A DNA stretch of 64,000 nt, taken from assembly GCF_016834655.1 (NCBI RefSeq), contig NZ_JAENHP010000006.1, positions 186,001 through 250,000 on the forward strand, written 5' to 3'. A model generated the notes under the pieces. That model was not told where the DNA came from. It searched no databases and saw only the letters and a program-made list of their open reading frames with translations. Below, one piece after another: positions 56,427 to 64,000 of the stretch; the stretch's first letter is position 1; each line of letters opens with the position of its first letter. This DNA is from Paractinoplanes ovalisporus. GTDB lineage: Bacteria; Actinomycetota; Actinomycetes; Mycobacteriales; Micromonosporaceae. A program made the translations under genes and the position numbers.

Positions 56427-56720
56427 GTGATCTTCAAGGCGGTCCGGGACGGCGCTCCGTATCCCGATCACCACACCACCCTCAAGGCGTGGGCCGAGAT
56501 CCCGCCGCGCCCGATCCGGCTGGCCGATCTGATCACGACGAAGCGCGAGCTGGCGCTCGACAAGCTGCTCGCCGAAGACTCGACGTTCTACGGCGACCTC
56601 TTCCCGCACGTCGTGGAATATCAGGGCCATCTCTACCTGGAAGACGGCCTGCACCGCGCGCTGCGGGCGGCGCTGCAGCAGCGCAACCAGATCCACGCCC
56701 GGGTCCTGGTCGTCGACTGA
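56427..56720 (+). CDS. small conserved actinobacterial protein (ParB-like fold suspected)
   Basis: 97 residues from GTG 56427 with GAGAGGGGG upstream. IPPRPIRLADLITTKRELAL, HVVEYQGHLYLEDGLHRALR recalls the ParB/sulfiredoxin-like pattern in which a short strand plus G-x-HR binds nucleotide. The family is strongly conserved in actinobacteria, where it is sometimes labelled arsenate reductase, probably wrongly, as no redox cysteine is present. The TGA stop overlaps the ATG of the acyl-CoA dehydrogenase gene. Confidence 0.72.
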   Translation: MIFKAVRDGAPYPDHHTTLKAWAEIPPRPIRLADLITTKRELALDKLLAEDSTFYGDLFPHVVEYQGHLYLEDGLHRALRAALQQRNQIHARVLVVD

Positions 56721-57886
56721 TGGTCGCGCCGCTCGATCTTCTCGACCTCGACACGCTGCTGAACGACGAGGAACGCGACATCCGCGAGGTCGTGCGCCGG
56801 GTGGCCGACGACCGCGTACGCCCGCACGTCGCCGGCTGGTACGAGTCGGGCACCACCCCGGTCCGCGAGCTGGCCCTCGAGTTCGGCAAGCTCGGCCTGC
56901 TCGGCATGCACCTGACCGGCTACGGCTGCGCCGGCGCCTCGGCCGTCTCCTACGGCGTGGCCTGCATGGAGCTCGAGGCGGCCGATTCCGGGGTGCGTTC
57001 GCTGGTCAGCGTGCAGGGTTCGCTCGCCATGTACGCCATCTGGAAGCACGCCTCCGAGGCGGAGAAGCAGCGCTGGCTGCCCGGCATGGCGACCGGCGAG
57101 CTGATCGGCTGCTTCGGGCTGACCGAACCCGACCACGGCTCCGACCCAGCCAACATGTCGACCCGGGCCCGCCGCGACGGCGACGACTGGATCCTCGACG
57201 GCGGCAAGATGTGGATCACCAACGCGCCGGTCGCCGACGTCGCCGTGATCTGGGCCCGCGCCGAGGAGGGCGTGGTTGGCTTCGCGGTGCCGACCGACAC
57301 GCCCGGCTTCTCGGCGCGCGAGATCAAGCACAAGATGTCGCTCCGCGCGTCCAGCACGGGCGAGATCACGCTCGACGGCGTCCGCCTTCCCGATTCGGCC
57401 CGCTTCCCCGAGGCGCGCGGGCTCAAGGCGCCGCTGTCCTGCCTGACCGAGGCCCGGTTCGGCATCATCTGGGGCTCGATGGGCGCGGCCCGTGACTGCC
57501 TGCGGGTCGCGATCGACTATGCGACCACCCGGGAACAGTTCGGCCGGCCGATCGGCGGCTTCCAGCTCACCCAGGCCAAGCTGGCCGACATGTCGCTCGA
57601 ACTGCAGAAGGGCTTCCTGCTCGCGCTGCACCTGGGCCGCCTGCGCGACTCGGCCGGCTCGCTGCGGCCCGAGCAGGTCAGCGTGGGCAAGCTCAACAAC
57701 GTGCGCGAGGCGATCGCAATCGCGCGGACCTGCCGGACGATTCTGGGCGGCAATGGGATCAGCGGGGAATATCCCGTTATGCGCCATGCGAACAATTTGG
57801 AGAGCGTCCTCACCTACGAGGGAACATCCGAGATCCATCAGCTGGTCATCGGCCAGAAATTGACCGGATTGAACGCTTTCGCCTGA
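56720..57886 (+). CDS. acyl-CoA dehydrogenase, glutaryl-CoA dehydrogenase type
   Basis: 388 residues from ATG 56720 (TGATG overlap). Family segments: CFGLTEPDHGSDPANMSTRA for FAD and substrate binding, GGKMWITNAPVADVAVIWAR, FGIIWGSMGAARDCLRVAID, REQFGRPIGGFQLTQAKLAD, and the catalytic Glu in TYEGTSEIHQLVIGQ. The last segment has the position typical of glutaryl-CoA dehydrogenases (oxidation, sometimes with decarboxylation, of glutaryl-CoA). No companion lysine-degradation genes are here, so the substrate is inferred. Confidence 0.9.
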   Translation: MVAPLDLLDLDTLLNDEERDIREVVRRVADDRVRPHVAGWYESGTTPVRELALEFGKLGLLGMHLTGYGCAGASAVSYGVACMELEAADSGVRSLVSVQGSLAMYAIWKHASEAEKQRWLPGMATGELIGCFGLTEPDHGSDPANMSTRARRDGDDWILDGGKMWITNAPVADVAVIWARAEEGVVGFAVPTDTPGFSAREIKHKMSLRASSTGEITLDGVRLPDSARFPEARGLKAPLSCLTEARFGIIWGSMGAARDCLRVAIDYATTREQFGRPIGGFQLTQAKLADMSLELQKGFLLALHLGRLRDSAGSLRPEQVSVGKLNNVREAIAIARTCRTILGGNGISGEYPVMRHANNLESVLTYEGTSEIHQLVIGQKLTGLNAFA

Positions 57887-57928
57887 CGGTCCGCTGCGGA
57901 TGTCGTACCCCCCTCGTACCTTGAAGTC

Positions 57929-58705
57929 ATGGCCAAGTCACCGGACGCTTCCACCTCCACCGACGTGGGAGAGCCGACACGGGAATACCCCGCCGTGCCG
58001 ACGGAGCAGCCCGCCGCGCCGCCCGAGACCGCTTCGGCGCCGCCCGAGCCCGCACCCCGCGTCAGCGGCTTCGCACGCCTGCTGATCTTCACGTTCTTCG
58101 TCTTCGCGCTGATGGTCGCGGCCTGCCTCGGCCTGCGCGCGGTGAACGTGCTGCCCAGCTTCGACAACCCGTTCTCCGACAAGACCACCGACCGCAGCCA
58201 GCCGGTGCTGCTGCAGTCCATGCGTGACCTCAGCCGCTACGTCGCGGCTGACGGCACCTTCCAGGTCATCGTCGACCTGCAGGAGAACAAGGAGAACATC
58301 CCCGACTTCCTGGTCAACCGGCGCACGCTGTTCGTCGGCTCGGGCACGGTCGAGGAATACGTCGAGTTCGGATCCCTGGCCGACGACGCCTTGACGATCG
58401 ACAACGACAAGAACACGGTGACGATCACGCTGCCGCCGCCACAGCAGGGCACGGCCAACCTCGACATGCAGAAGAGCTATGTCGTGGCCGAGGAGCGTGG
58501 CTTGTTCAACCGCATCGGCGACGCCTTCCGCAGCGACCCGGGCAAGCAGCAACAGGTCTACGCCCTAACCCAGCAGCGCATCACCGAGGCCGCCCGGGCC
58601 AGCGGCCTCGACGCCCGGGCCAAACAGAACACCGAGCGCATGCTCGAGAGCCTGTTCACCCGGCTCGGCTATCAGACGGTGACCGTCACGTTCGATACGC
58701 CGTAG
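57929..58705 (+). CDS. DUF4230 membrane-anchored protein
   Basis: 258 residues. A Pro-rich N-terminus (~45 residues) is followed by one transmembrane helix (FARLLIFTFFVFALMVAACL), then an extracytoplasmic domain that matches DUF4230: LQSMRDLSRYVAADGTFQVI, RTLFVGSGTVEEYVEFGSLA, NTVTITLPPPQ. The C-terminus has a helical ITEAARASGLDARAKQNTER segment and ends TVTVTFDTP. Function unknown. A pair of terminator hairpins lies downstream. Confidence 0.85.
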   Translation: MAKSPDASTSTDVGEPTREYPAVPTEQPAAPPETASAPPEPAPRVSGFARLLIFTFFVFALMVAACLGLRAVNVLPSFDNPFSDKTTDRSQPVLLQSMRDLSRYVAADGTFQVIVDLQENKENIPDFLVNRRTLFVGSGTVEEYVEFGSLADDALTIDNDKNTVTITLPPPQQGTANLDMQKSYVVAEERGLFNRIGDAFRSDPGKQQQVYALTQQRITEAARASGLDARAKQNTERMLESLFTRLGYQTVTVTFDTP

Positions 58706-58783
58706 GAGCAAGGCACACCGTAGAGGCAAGACGCGCCCTTGAAGCAGGACGCGCCCTTGAAACAGAACAGGCCGTAGAAGCGA

Positions 58784-58813
58784 CACGGGCCTCGCCGGAA
58801 GGCGAGGCCCGTG
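58784..58813 (+). terminator. terminator after the DUF4230 gene
   Basis: Perfect 13-bp stem CACGGGCCTCGCC / GGCGAGGCCCGTG with a GGAA tetraloop, 78 bp past the stop. Short imperfect repeats of GACGCGCCCTTGAA precede it. Confidence 0.85.
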
Positions 58814-58841
58814 CGGAAAAGTGGCACCCGTAACGGTGAAA

Positions 58842-58881
58842 CCGGGCGCCGCCGGCCCGGGGGCGGGGTGGCGGCGCCCGG
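58842..58881 (-). terminator. terminator after the PspC gene
   Basis: Perfect 12-bp stem CCGGGCGCCGCC (58842-58853) / GGCGGCGCCCGG (58870-58881), 16-base loop, 35 bp beyond the minus-strand stop. Confidence 0.75.
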
Positions 58882-58915
58882 CGTTCTACCGGCGCTTCGG
58901 GGGGAGCGCCGCGGC

Positions 58916-59104
58916 TTACTCGTTGGGCAGCATGACCCAGAGGATGATGTAGATCAGGAACTGCGGACCGGGCAGCAGGCACGAGATCACGAAGATCAGC
59001 CGCATGATGTTCGGCGAGACGCCGAAGCGGCGGGCCAGGCCGGAGCAGACGCCGGCGATCCAGCGGTCGTTCCGGGGGCGAGCGAGACGGCGTGTCACAG
59101 TCAC
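58916..59104 (-). CDS. PspC domain protein
   Basis: 62-residue PspC-domain protein: LARPRNDRWIAGVCSGLARR, then FGVSPNIMRLIFVISCLLPG and a hydrophobic end IYIILWVMLPNE. PspC modules act in envelope stress responses; single-domain versions are common in actinobacteria. GTG start. It converges on DUF4230 and is divergent from the surface-polymer operon. Confidence 0.92.
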   Translation of the reverse strand: MTVTRRLARPRNDRWIAGVCSGLARRFGVSPNIMRLIFVISCLLPGPQFLIYIILWVMLPNE

Positions 59105-59331
59105 TTCACTCCTTCATCGGGGGCTACCGGCTGCTTGCCGGTGCATGTACTCAACGGTAAGGACGCGGTGACCGTCCGCCCTCGGTCCGCAGGTGGAGAA
59201 GGGCGACCCGGCTCCCGTAAGGGTGACCCGTACCCCCGTACCATCCGCTGTTAACCTGGGTGCCGATTTGCCGCCTCTGACACGCTCAGGGGCGAGTGGC
59301 AGGCCCTTAAGCAGGCCCTAGGAGGCATGCG

Positions 59332-59346
59332 GTGACAGACCGGTGA
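59332..59346 (+). CDS. four-codon leader ORF coupled to the phosphatidyltransferase gene
   Basis: AGGAGG at 59320-59325 is spaced six bases before GTG 59332, which opens VTDR-stop; the TGA (59344-59346) overlaps the main GTG start at 59343 as GTGA. The main start itself has no ribosome site at normal distance. Ribosomes probably reach it by termination-reinitiation on this mini-ORF. The alternative is a sequencing frameshift. Confidence 0.5.
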   Translation: MTDR

Positions 59347-61193
59347 CGCTGGCCGTCCTGCACGCCGGCACCGGCAACGCCCTCGACCCGTCCGACGCCG
59401 ACCGGCTCGGCGCGGAACTGTCGGCGGCCTTGCGCTCGGCCGGTGCGAGCAGCGTCGACCGCGGTCCCGACGCGCTGCGCGAGGTGGCCCGCCGCGCCCA
59501 GGAACCGGTGCTGATCAGCGAGGACAACCTGGTCGCCCACCCCAGCCTGCTGTGGATGCTGGCCACCGAACCGGCCGGCCGCAGCACCGTGCTGGTCGTC
59601 CCCGACCCGGCCGGTGACCTGCGCGAAGACCGCGGCAAGATCCTCCCGGCGGGCGAGGGCCCCGGCAACGTGCGCTACGGCGGCGCGATGTGCGTAGCCC
59701 CGGCCGACCTGCCGCTGCTGGCCCAGGTCGCCGAGAAGGGCGACGCCGACCTGCTGCCCGCCCTGCTCGAGGCCGGTCTGGTGCCGGTCGCGACCCCGCT
59801 GCGGCTGCTCCGGGCCGAGCTGGTGCACGACACCGACGAGCTCGCGCGGGCCCGGCAGCGGGTGGCGGCCGTCGACGAAGACCGGGCGCGCCTGCGCATG
59901 GCGGTCAAGGAGAAGGACGACTTCTTCACGACGTACGCCGTGAGCACCTGGTCGCCGCTGGTCACCAAGCTCTCGGCCCGGCTCGGCCTGACCCCGAGCG
60001 GCGTCACGGCGATCTCGGTGCTGTTCGCCGTCGCCGCCGCGCTCGCGTTCTGGCAGGCGTCGCGCCCCGCCATGATCGCCGGTGGCATCCTGCTCTACCT
60101 GGGCTTCGTGCTCGACTGCGTGGACGGTCAGCTCGCCCGCTACACCCGGCGGTTCGGCGCGTTCGGCGGCTGGCTCGACACGATGGCCGACCGCGCAAAG
60201 GAGTACGCGGCGTACGCCGGTCTCGCCGCCGGGGCCGAGCGCATCGGGCTGCCGTACGCCTGGCCCCTCGCCATCACCGCGATCGTGCTGCAGACCGTGC
60301 GGCACATGACCGACGGCTGGTACGGCGCGCTGCACGACGAGGCCGCCGCCCATCCGCGCCCGCAGGCCGCCGGGGGAGTGGGCGCCCGGCTCAGTGCGGC
60401 GTCGACGCGGGTCCAGGGCGACACGGGCTCGGTGGCGTACTGGCTCAAGCGGATCGTGGTGTTCCCGATCGGGGAGCGCTGGGCGCTGATGTCGGTGCTG
60501 GCGATCTTCACGAACGGGCGGATCGCGCTGGCCGGCATGGTCGTCTGCGGCCTGTTCGCGATGGCCTACACGCTGGCCCTGCGCTCGCTGCGGGCGATCA
60601 GCATGCGGGTCGGCGTGCTGGACAAGGTGGACACCTCCCGCTTCCGCGACGACGGTTTCCTCGTACGGGCCGGGCTGAGCCGAGTCAAGGCGCCCGCCCC
60701 GCTCGGGTTCGCCGCCCTGGCCGCCGTCGCCGCCCTGGCCCTGGTGATCCTGCTGCTCACCGGCGTGGTCGAGCCGCCGGCCAAGGTCGCCCTCGCGGTC
60801 ACGGCGCTGATCGTGCTCGCGGCCGGTCTGCCCGCCCGGGCCCGGCACGGCGGCCCGCTCGACTGGCTGATCCCGGCCGGCCTGCGCGCGGCCGAGTTCC
60901 TGATCGTGGTCGCCGTCGGCGCGTCCGGCTCGGTGCCGACCCCGGTGACCTACCTGCTGATCTTCATGCTGACGCTGCACCACTACGACCTGGTCGCGCG
61001 GATGGAGAAGATCGCGCCCGCGGGCCGGGCCGGTGGTGATCCGCTCGGCTGGGACGGCCGGGTGGTGGTGCTGACCGTCGCCGCGCTGGCCGGGGTGCCG
61101 ACCGCCGGCGTGGTGGTGCTCGCCGTGCTGGTCGGCGGCATGTTCGGATTCAACGCGATCGCCGACTGGCGGACAGGTGGCACCCGCTCGTGA
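59343..61193 (+). CDS. CDP-alcohol phosphatidyltransferase with N-terminal nucleotidyltransferase-like and C-terminal DUF5941 regions
   Basis: 616 residues. Residues ~1-190 resemble a degenerate nucleotidyl- or glycosyltransferase-like domain; ~200-430 is a CDP-alcohol phosphatidyltransferase with the diagnostic D-x2-DG-x2-AR-x8-G-x3-D-x3-D motif near residue 257 (DCVDGQLARY ... GGWLDTMAD). The last ~170 residues hold more membrane helices (DUF5941). It joins an alcohol phosphate from a CDP-alcohol to an acceptor lipid or polymer unit in the membrane. GTG 59343 is reached through a mini-ORF and overlaps the next gene by GTGA, so both act together, most likely in a surface phosphopolymer. Confidence 0.87.
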   Translation: MTLAVLHAGTGNALDPSDADRLGAELSAALRSAGASSVDRGPDALREVARRAQEPVLISEDNLVAHPSLLWMLATEPAGRSTVLVVPDPAGDLREDRGKILPAGEGPGNVRYGGAMCVAPADLPLLAQVAEKGDADLLPALLEAGLVPVATPLRLLRAELVHDTDELARARQRVAAVDEDRARLRMAVKEKDDFFTTYAVSTWSPLVTKLSARLGLTPSGVTAISVLFAVAAALAFWQASRPAMIAGGILLYLGFVLDCVDGQLARYTRRFGAFGGWLDTMADRAKEYAAYAGLAAGAERIGLPYAWPLAITAIVLQTVRHMTDGWYGALHDEAAAHPRPQAAGGVGARLSAASTRVQGDTGSVAYWLKRIVVFPIGERWALMSVLAIFTNGRIALAGMVVCGLFAMAYTLALRSLRAISMRVGVLDKVDTSRFRDDGFLVRAGLSRVKAPAPLGFAALAAVAALALVILLLTGVVEPPAKVALAVTALIVLAAGLPARARHGGPLDWLIPAGLRAAEFLIVVAVGASGSVPTPVTYLLIFMLTLHHYDLVARMEKIAPAGRAGGDPLGWDGRVVVLTVAALAGVPTAGVVVLAVLVGGMFGFNAIADWRTGGTRS

Positions 61194-63346
61194 CTCTCCT
61201 GAGCATCGTTCTGCCGGTCTACAAGGTGCAGGGCTACCTGCGTCAGTGCCTCGACTCGCTGCTGAGCCAGTCGTTCGCCGACTTCGAGATCGTCGCCGTC
61301 GACGACCGCTCGCCCGACTACAGCGGCGCGATCCTCGCCGAGTACGCCGCACGCGATCCCCGCGTACGGGTCGTGACCGCCCCCGAGAACCTGGGCCTGG
61401 GCCGTGCCCGCAACCTGGGCCTCGAGCACGCCGTCGGCGAGTACGTCTGGTTCGTCGACTCCGACGACTGGCTGTCCCCCGGCTCACTGGCCGCGGTGGC
61501 CGCCCGGCTGCGCGCCACCGACGCCGACCTGCTGATCGTCGGCTGGGACCGGGTGCACTGGGACGGCCGGGTGCAGCTCGGCAGCGCCCGCAAGCCGCTG
61601 GCCGAGGCGCCCGAGGTGTTCTCGGTTGAGCAGTGGCCGCGGGTCCTCAACATCCTGCACGTGGCCTGGAACAAGGTGGTCCGCCGCGAGTTCCTGCTGC
61701 GCCTCGGGTTCGTCTTCGAGGCCGGCTGGTATGAGGACGTCTCGTTCTCGTTCCCGGTCATGCTGGCCGCGCCCCGGATCAGCACCCTGCCGCGCACGTG
61801 TGTGCACTACCGGCAGCGCCGCACCGGCGCGATCACCCGGACCGTCGGCGACCGGCACTTCGAGGTCTTCGACCACTGGGAGCACGCGCAGGCCCTGGTC
61901 GCCAAGTACGCGTCCCCCACCGACGAGGTGCGTGGCCTGCTCTTCCGCCGGATGATCTGGCACTTCCTGCGGGTGCTGCGGCACGACGCCCGGGTGCCGC
62001 GCGAGTCGCGGGCCCGGTTCTTCGGCCGGATGAGCGAGATGTACCGGCAGTACCTTCCGCCCGACGGCTATCCGCAGCCGGGCGGGGGCGAGGGCGTCCG
62101 CTACCGCATGGTGGCCCGCGGCTCGTACCGGTCGATGCGCGCGTTCGACTTCGCCCTGCGCACGCTGCGCCGGGGCAAGCGCCTGGTCCGCCGTACGGGC
62201 GGGTTCGTCAAGCGCCGCTCGCGGCAGGCCCTCGGTCACCTCTACTACCGGGCGCAGCTGCGCATGCCGGTCGACCGGTCGCTCGCGCTCTACGGCGCCT
62301 ACTGGTACCGCGGGGTCAGCTGCAACCCGGCCGCCGTCGCGGCCAAGGCCGCCGAGCTGGCACCGCACATCCGCCACGTCTGGGTGGTCGCTCCGGGTCG
62401 CTCCGGGTCGCTGCCGCCGGGCACCGACCATGTGGTCGCGGGCACCCTGCCGTACTACCGCGCCCTGGCCCGGGCCCGCTACCTGGTCAACAACGTCAAC
62501 TGGCCGAACCGCATGGTCAAGCGGCGCGGCACGACCCACGTCATGACCCACCACGGCACCCCGCTCAAGAAGATGGGGGCCGACCAGGTCGACCACCCGG
62601 CGGGCGTACGGGATGCCGACTTCAAGGGCCAGATGCGGCGCGCCGACCGCTGGGACTTCAGCGTGACCGCCAACGCGCACACCACGATCGCCTGGGAGTC
62701 GGCCTACCCGACCTCCTACCAGACGCTCGAGGTGGGCTACCCGCGCAACGACCGGCTGGCGCTGGCGACGGCGGCCGACAGCGCCGCGGCCCGCGAGAAG
62801 ATCGGCGTCACGGCCGGCTCCGGCCCGGTCGTGCTCTACATGCCCACCCACCGCGAATGGCTGCCGGCCGGGCAGCAGGTGGTCGACGTCGAGCGGCTCG
62901 CCGAGTCGCTCGGGCCGGACGTGGTGCTGCTCGTCCGCAAGCACTACTTCTCGGCCACGACCGAGCTGCCCAGCGCGGGCACCGTCGTCGACGTCACCGA
63001 CCACCCCGTGGTCGAGGACCTCTACCTCGCCGCCGACGTGCTGCTCACCGACTACTCGTCGGCCATGTTCGACTTCGCCGTGCTGGACCGGCCGATCGTC
63101 GTCTTCGCGCCCGACTGGCCGGTCTACCGCGACCTGCGCGGCACGTATTTCGACCTTCTCGCCGAGCCGCCGGGCGCGGTTGCGACGGATTTCACAGCGC
63201 TGGCCGACCTGTTCCGCAGCGGCGCATACGCGGACGAGACGACCCGGGCCGCCCGCGCGGAGTTTCGGCAGCGCTTCTGCTATCTCGACGACGGGCACGC
63301 CGCGGAGCGCATTGTCCGCCGTGTATTCCTCGGGGAAACGGCGTAA
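61190..63346 (+). CDS. glycosyltransferase family 2 fused to TagF-like glycerophosphotransferase
   Basis: 718 residues. N-terminal GT2 domain (1-~235): LLSIVLPVYKVQGYLRQCLD, DDRSPDYSG, DSDDW for metal/nucleotide, and the catalytic ED in WYEDVSF. A basic middle region of about 100 residues follows. The C-terminal domain (~365-715) is a CDP-glycerol:polyglycerophosphate transferase (TagF) type: TTHVMTHHGTPLKKMG, VLYMPTHREW, and LLTDYSSAMFDFA. It would add a sugar and polyol-phosphate units to a growing polymer, teichoic-acid-like. Coupled by GTGA overlap to the phosphatidyltransferase upstream. The donor alcohol (glycerol, ribitol, inositol) is not determined. Confidence 0.9.
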   Translation: MTLLSIVLPVYKVQGYLRQCLDSLLSQSFADFEIVAVDDRSPDYSGAILAEYAARDPRVRVVTAPENLGLGRARNLGLEHAVGEYVWFVDSDDWLSPGSLAAVAARLRATDADLLIVGWDRVHWDGRVQLGSARKPLAEAPEVFSVEQWPRVLNILHVAWNKVVRREFLLRLGFVFEAGWYEDVSFSFPVMLAAPRISTLPRTCVHYRQRRTGAITRTVGDRHFEVFDHWEHAQALVAKYASPTDEVRGLLFRRMIWHFLRVLRHDARVPRESRARFFGRMSEMYRQYLPPDGYPQPGGGEGVRYRMVARGSYRSMRAFDFALRTLRRGKRLVRRTGGFVKRRSRQALGHLYYRAQLRMPVDRSLALYGAYWYRGVSCNPAAVAAKAAELAPHIRHVWVVAPGRSGSLPPGTDHVVAGTLPYYRALARARYLVNNVNWPNRMVKRRGTTHVMTHHGTPLKKMGADQVDHPAGVRDADFKGQMRRADRWDFSVTANAHTTIAWESAYPTSYQTLEVGYPRNDRLALATAADSAAAREKIGVTAGSGPVVLYMPTHREWLPAGQQVVDVERLAESLGPDVVLLVRKHYFSATTELPSAGTVVDVTDHPVVEDLYLAADVLLTDYSSAMFDFAVLDRPIVVFAPDWPVYRDLRGTYFDLLAEPPGAVATDFTALADLFRSGAYADETTRAARAEFRQRFCYLDDGHAAERIVRRVFLGETA

Positions 63347-63479
63347 CCAAGCAGTGACCCAGCGCGAATGGCACGTTCACCCGATGGCGTGACATCGATA
63401 CTCCTCGTCAAATTAGGCCGATCGCCGGCCGTCGTGGGACCGGGATCACATTGATGGAGCCCGGCAGGGGAGGTAGACG

Positions 63480-64000
63480 GTGTCAACCGTCTCGCTCAAG
63501 GACGTCACGAAGGTCTGGCCGGACGGCACGATAGCCGTCAACAACGTCAGCCTGGACGTCGACGATGGTGAGTTTCTGGTCCTTCTCGGGCCCTCGGGCT
63601 GCGGGAAGTCCACCATCCTCCGCATGATCGCCGGCCTCGAGGATCCCACCGAAGGCGACATTCTTCTCAACGGCGACCCGGTGCTCGAACTCGCGCCGCG
63701 CGACCGCAGCATCGCCATGGTCTTCCAGGACTTCGCCCTCTATCCGCACATGACGGTGGGCGACAACATCGGCTTCCCGCTCAAGCTGTCCGGGGTCGAG
63801 CCGGCGCCGCGCGGGGAACGGGTCGGCGACGTCGCCGCCGCGCTCGGCATAGGGGACGTGCTGCGGCGCAAGCCGAGCCAGCTCTCCGGCGGCCAGCGGC
63901 AGCGGGTCGCGATGGGGCGCGCGATCGTCCGCCGCCCGGGCCTGTTCCTGATGGACGAGCCGCTCTCCAACCTCGACAGCGGGCTGCGGGCCGAGTTGCG
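63480..64000 (+). CDS. ABC transporter ATP-binding protein, sugar type (partial)
   Basis: First ~173 residues; the gene runs off the window end. GTG 63480 is preceded by GGGGAGGT. Walker A GPSGCGKST (37-45), Q-loop VFQDFALYPHMTVGDN, signature LSGGQRQRVAMGRAI, and Walker B FLMDEPLSNLD are all present and match the MsmK/UgpC/MalK group that energises carbohydrate importers. A regulatory OB-fold domain is expected beyond the edge. It is separated from the polymer operon by 133 bp and could be a new transcription unit. Confidence 0.93.
   Translation, partial: MSTVSLKDVTKVWPDGTIAVNNVSLDVDDGEFLVLLGPSGCGKSTILRMIAGLEDPTEGDILLNGDPVLELAPRDRSIAMVFQDFALYPHMTVGDNIGFPLKLSGVEPAPRGERVGDVAAALGIGDVLRRKPSQLSGGQRQRVAMGRAIVRRPGLFLMDEPLSNLDSGLRAEL

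Overview
This is a continuous stretch of a high-GC actinobacterial chromosome. GTG and TTG starts are common, start/stop overlaps (GTGA, TGATG, TTGA) are frequent, and most genes are tightly packed. The SepH, DUF3027, DUF2530, DUF397/XRE and ESX-like genes, the futalosine-route menaquinone genes (mqnB, mqnD) and the membrane-fused thymidylate kinase point to Micromonosporaceae, most likely an Actinoplanes-like organism. The genus is an inference from gene content, not a database result.

0-10 kb: the end of topA, a lactone oxidase / TetR / PLP-enzyme block, an MFS-thymidylate kinase fusion, holB on the opposite strand, and a three-gene operon resembling ESX (type VII) accessory genes: YbaB-like, EspC-like with a 27-bp tandem repeat, and a WxG-type protein. 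10-17 kb: an LPVTG surface protein, RicT, a membrane metallophosphoesterase, tRNA-Thr(CGT), a DJ-1/PfpI protein and a DUF2231 membrane protein. 17-21 kb: a WhiJ-like cluster (DUF6232, XRE/DUF5753 regulator, two DUF397 proteins, DUF6226) preceded by a decayed second copy of its first part. An 8-6-8 inverted repeat recurs in front of these units.

21-29 kb: a geranylgeranyl-reductase-type flavoprotein divergent from an acetyltransferase-TetR-MFS operon, a Nudix hydrolase, the NHEJ set (ku divergent from separate LigD-type ligase and polymerase genes) and a PadR/HAAS pair behind a perfect palindrome. 29-53 kb is housekeeping: XPB helicase, a helicase-associated WYL protein, a cold-shock protein, mqnD/mqnB, DUF3027/DUF2530/NCS2/MarR, sepH, serC, citrate synthase and pdxH. 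From memory this order resembles Mycobacterium tuberculosis Rv0861c-Rv0889c and should be verified. Within it sits an unusual TMD-NBD-TMD-NBD fused ABC protein whose two ATPase halves have decayed in complementary ways.

53-64 kb: MFS, aldose epimerase, nitroreductase, acyl-CoA dehydrogenase and DUF4230 genes, then a PspC protein. A probable cell-surface polymer operon follows: a CDP-alcohol phosphatidyltransferase reached through a four-codon leader ORF, and a GT2-TagF-like fusion. The window ends inside a sugar-type ABC ATPase gene.

Regulation is unusually legible. Clear dyads lie next to the MarR, PadR and two TetR genes, shared operator-like sites lie in the WhiJ-like cluster, and DnaA-box-like sites cluster near 8.3 kb and 35.6-36.6 kb. 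I see no insertion sequence, prophage or CRISPR array.
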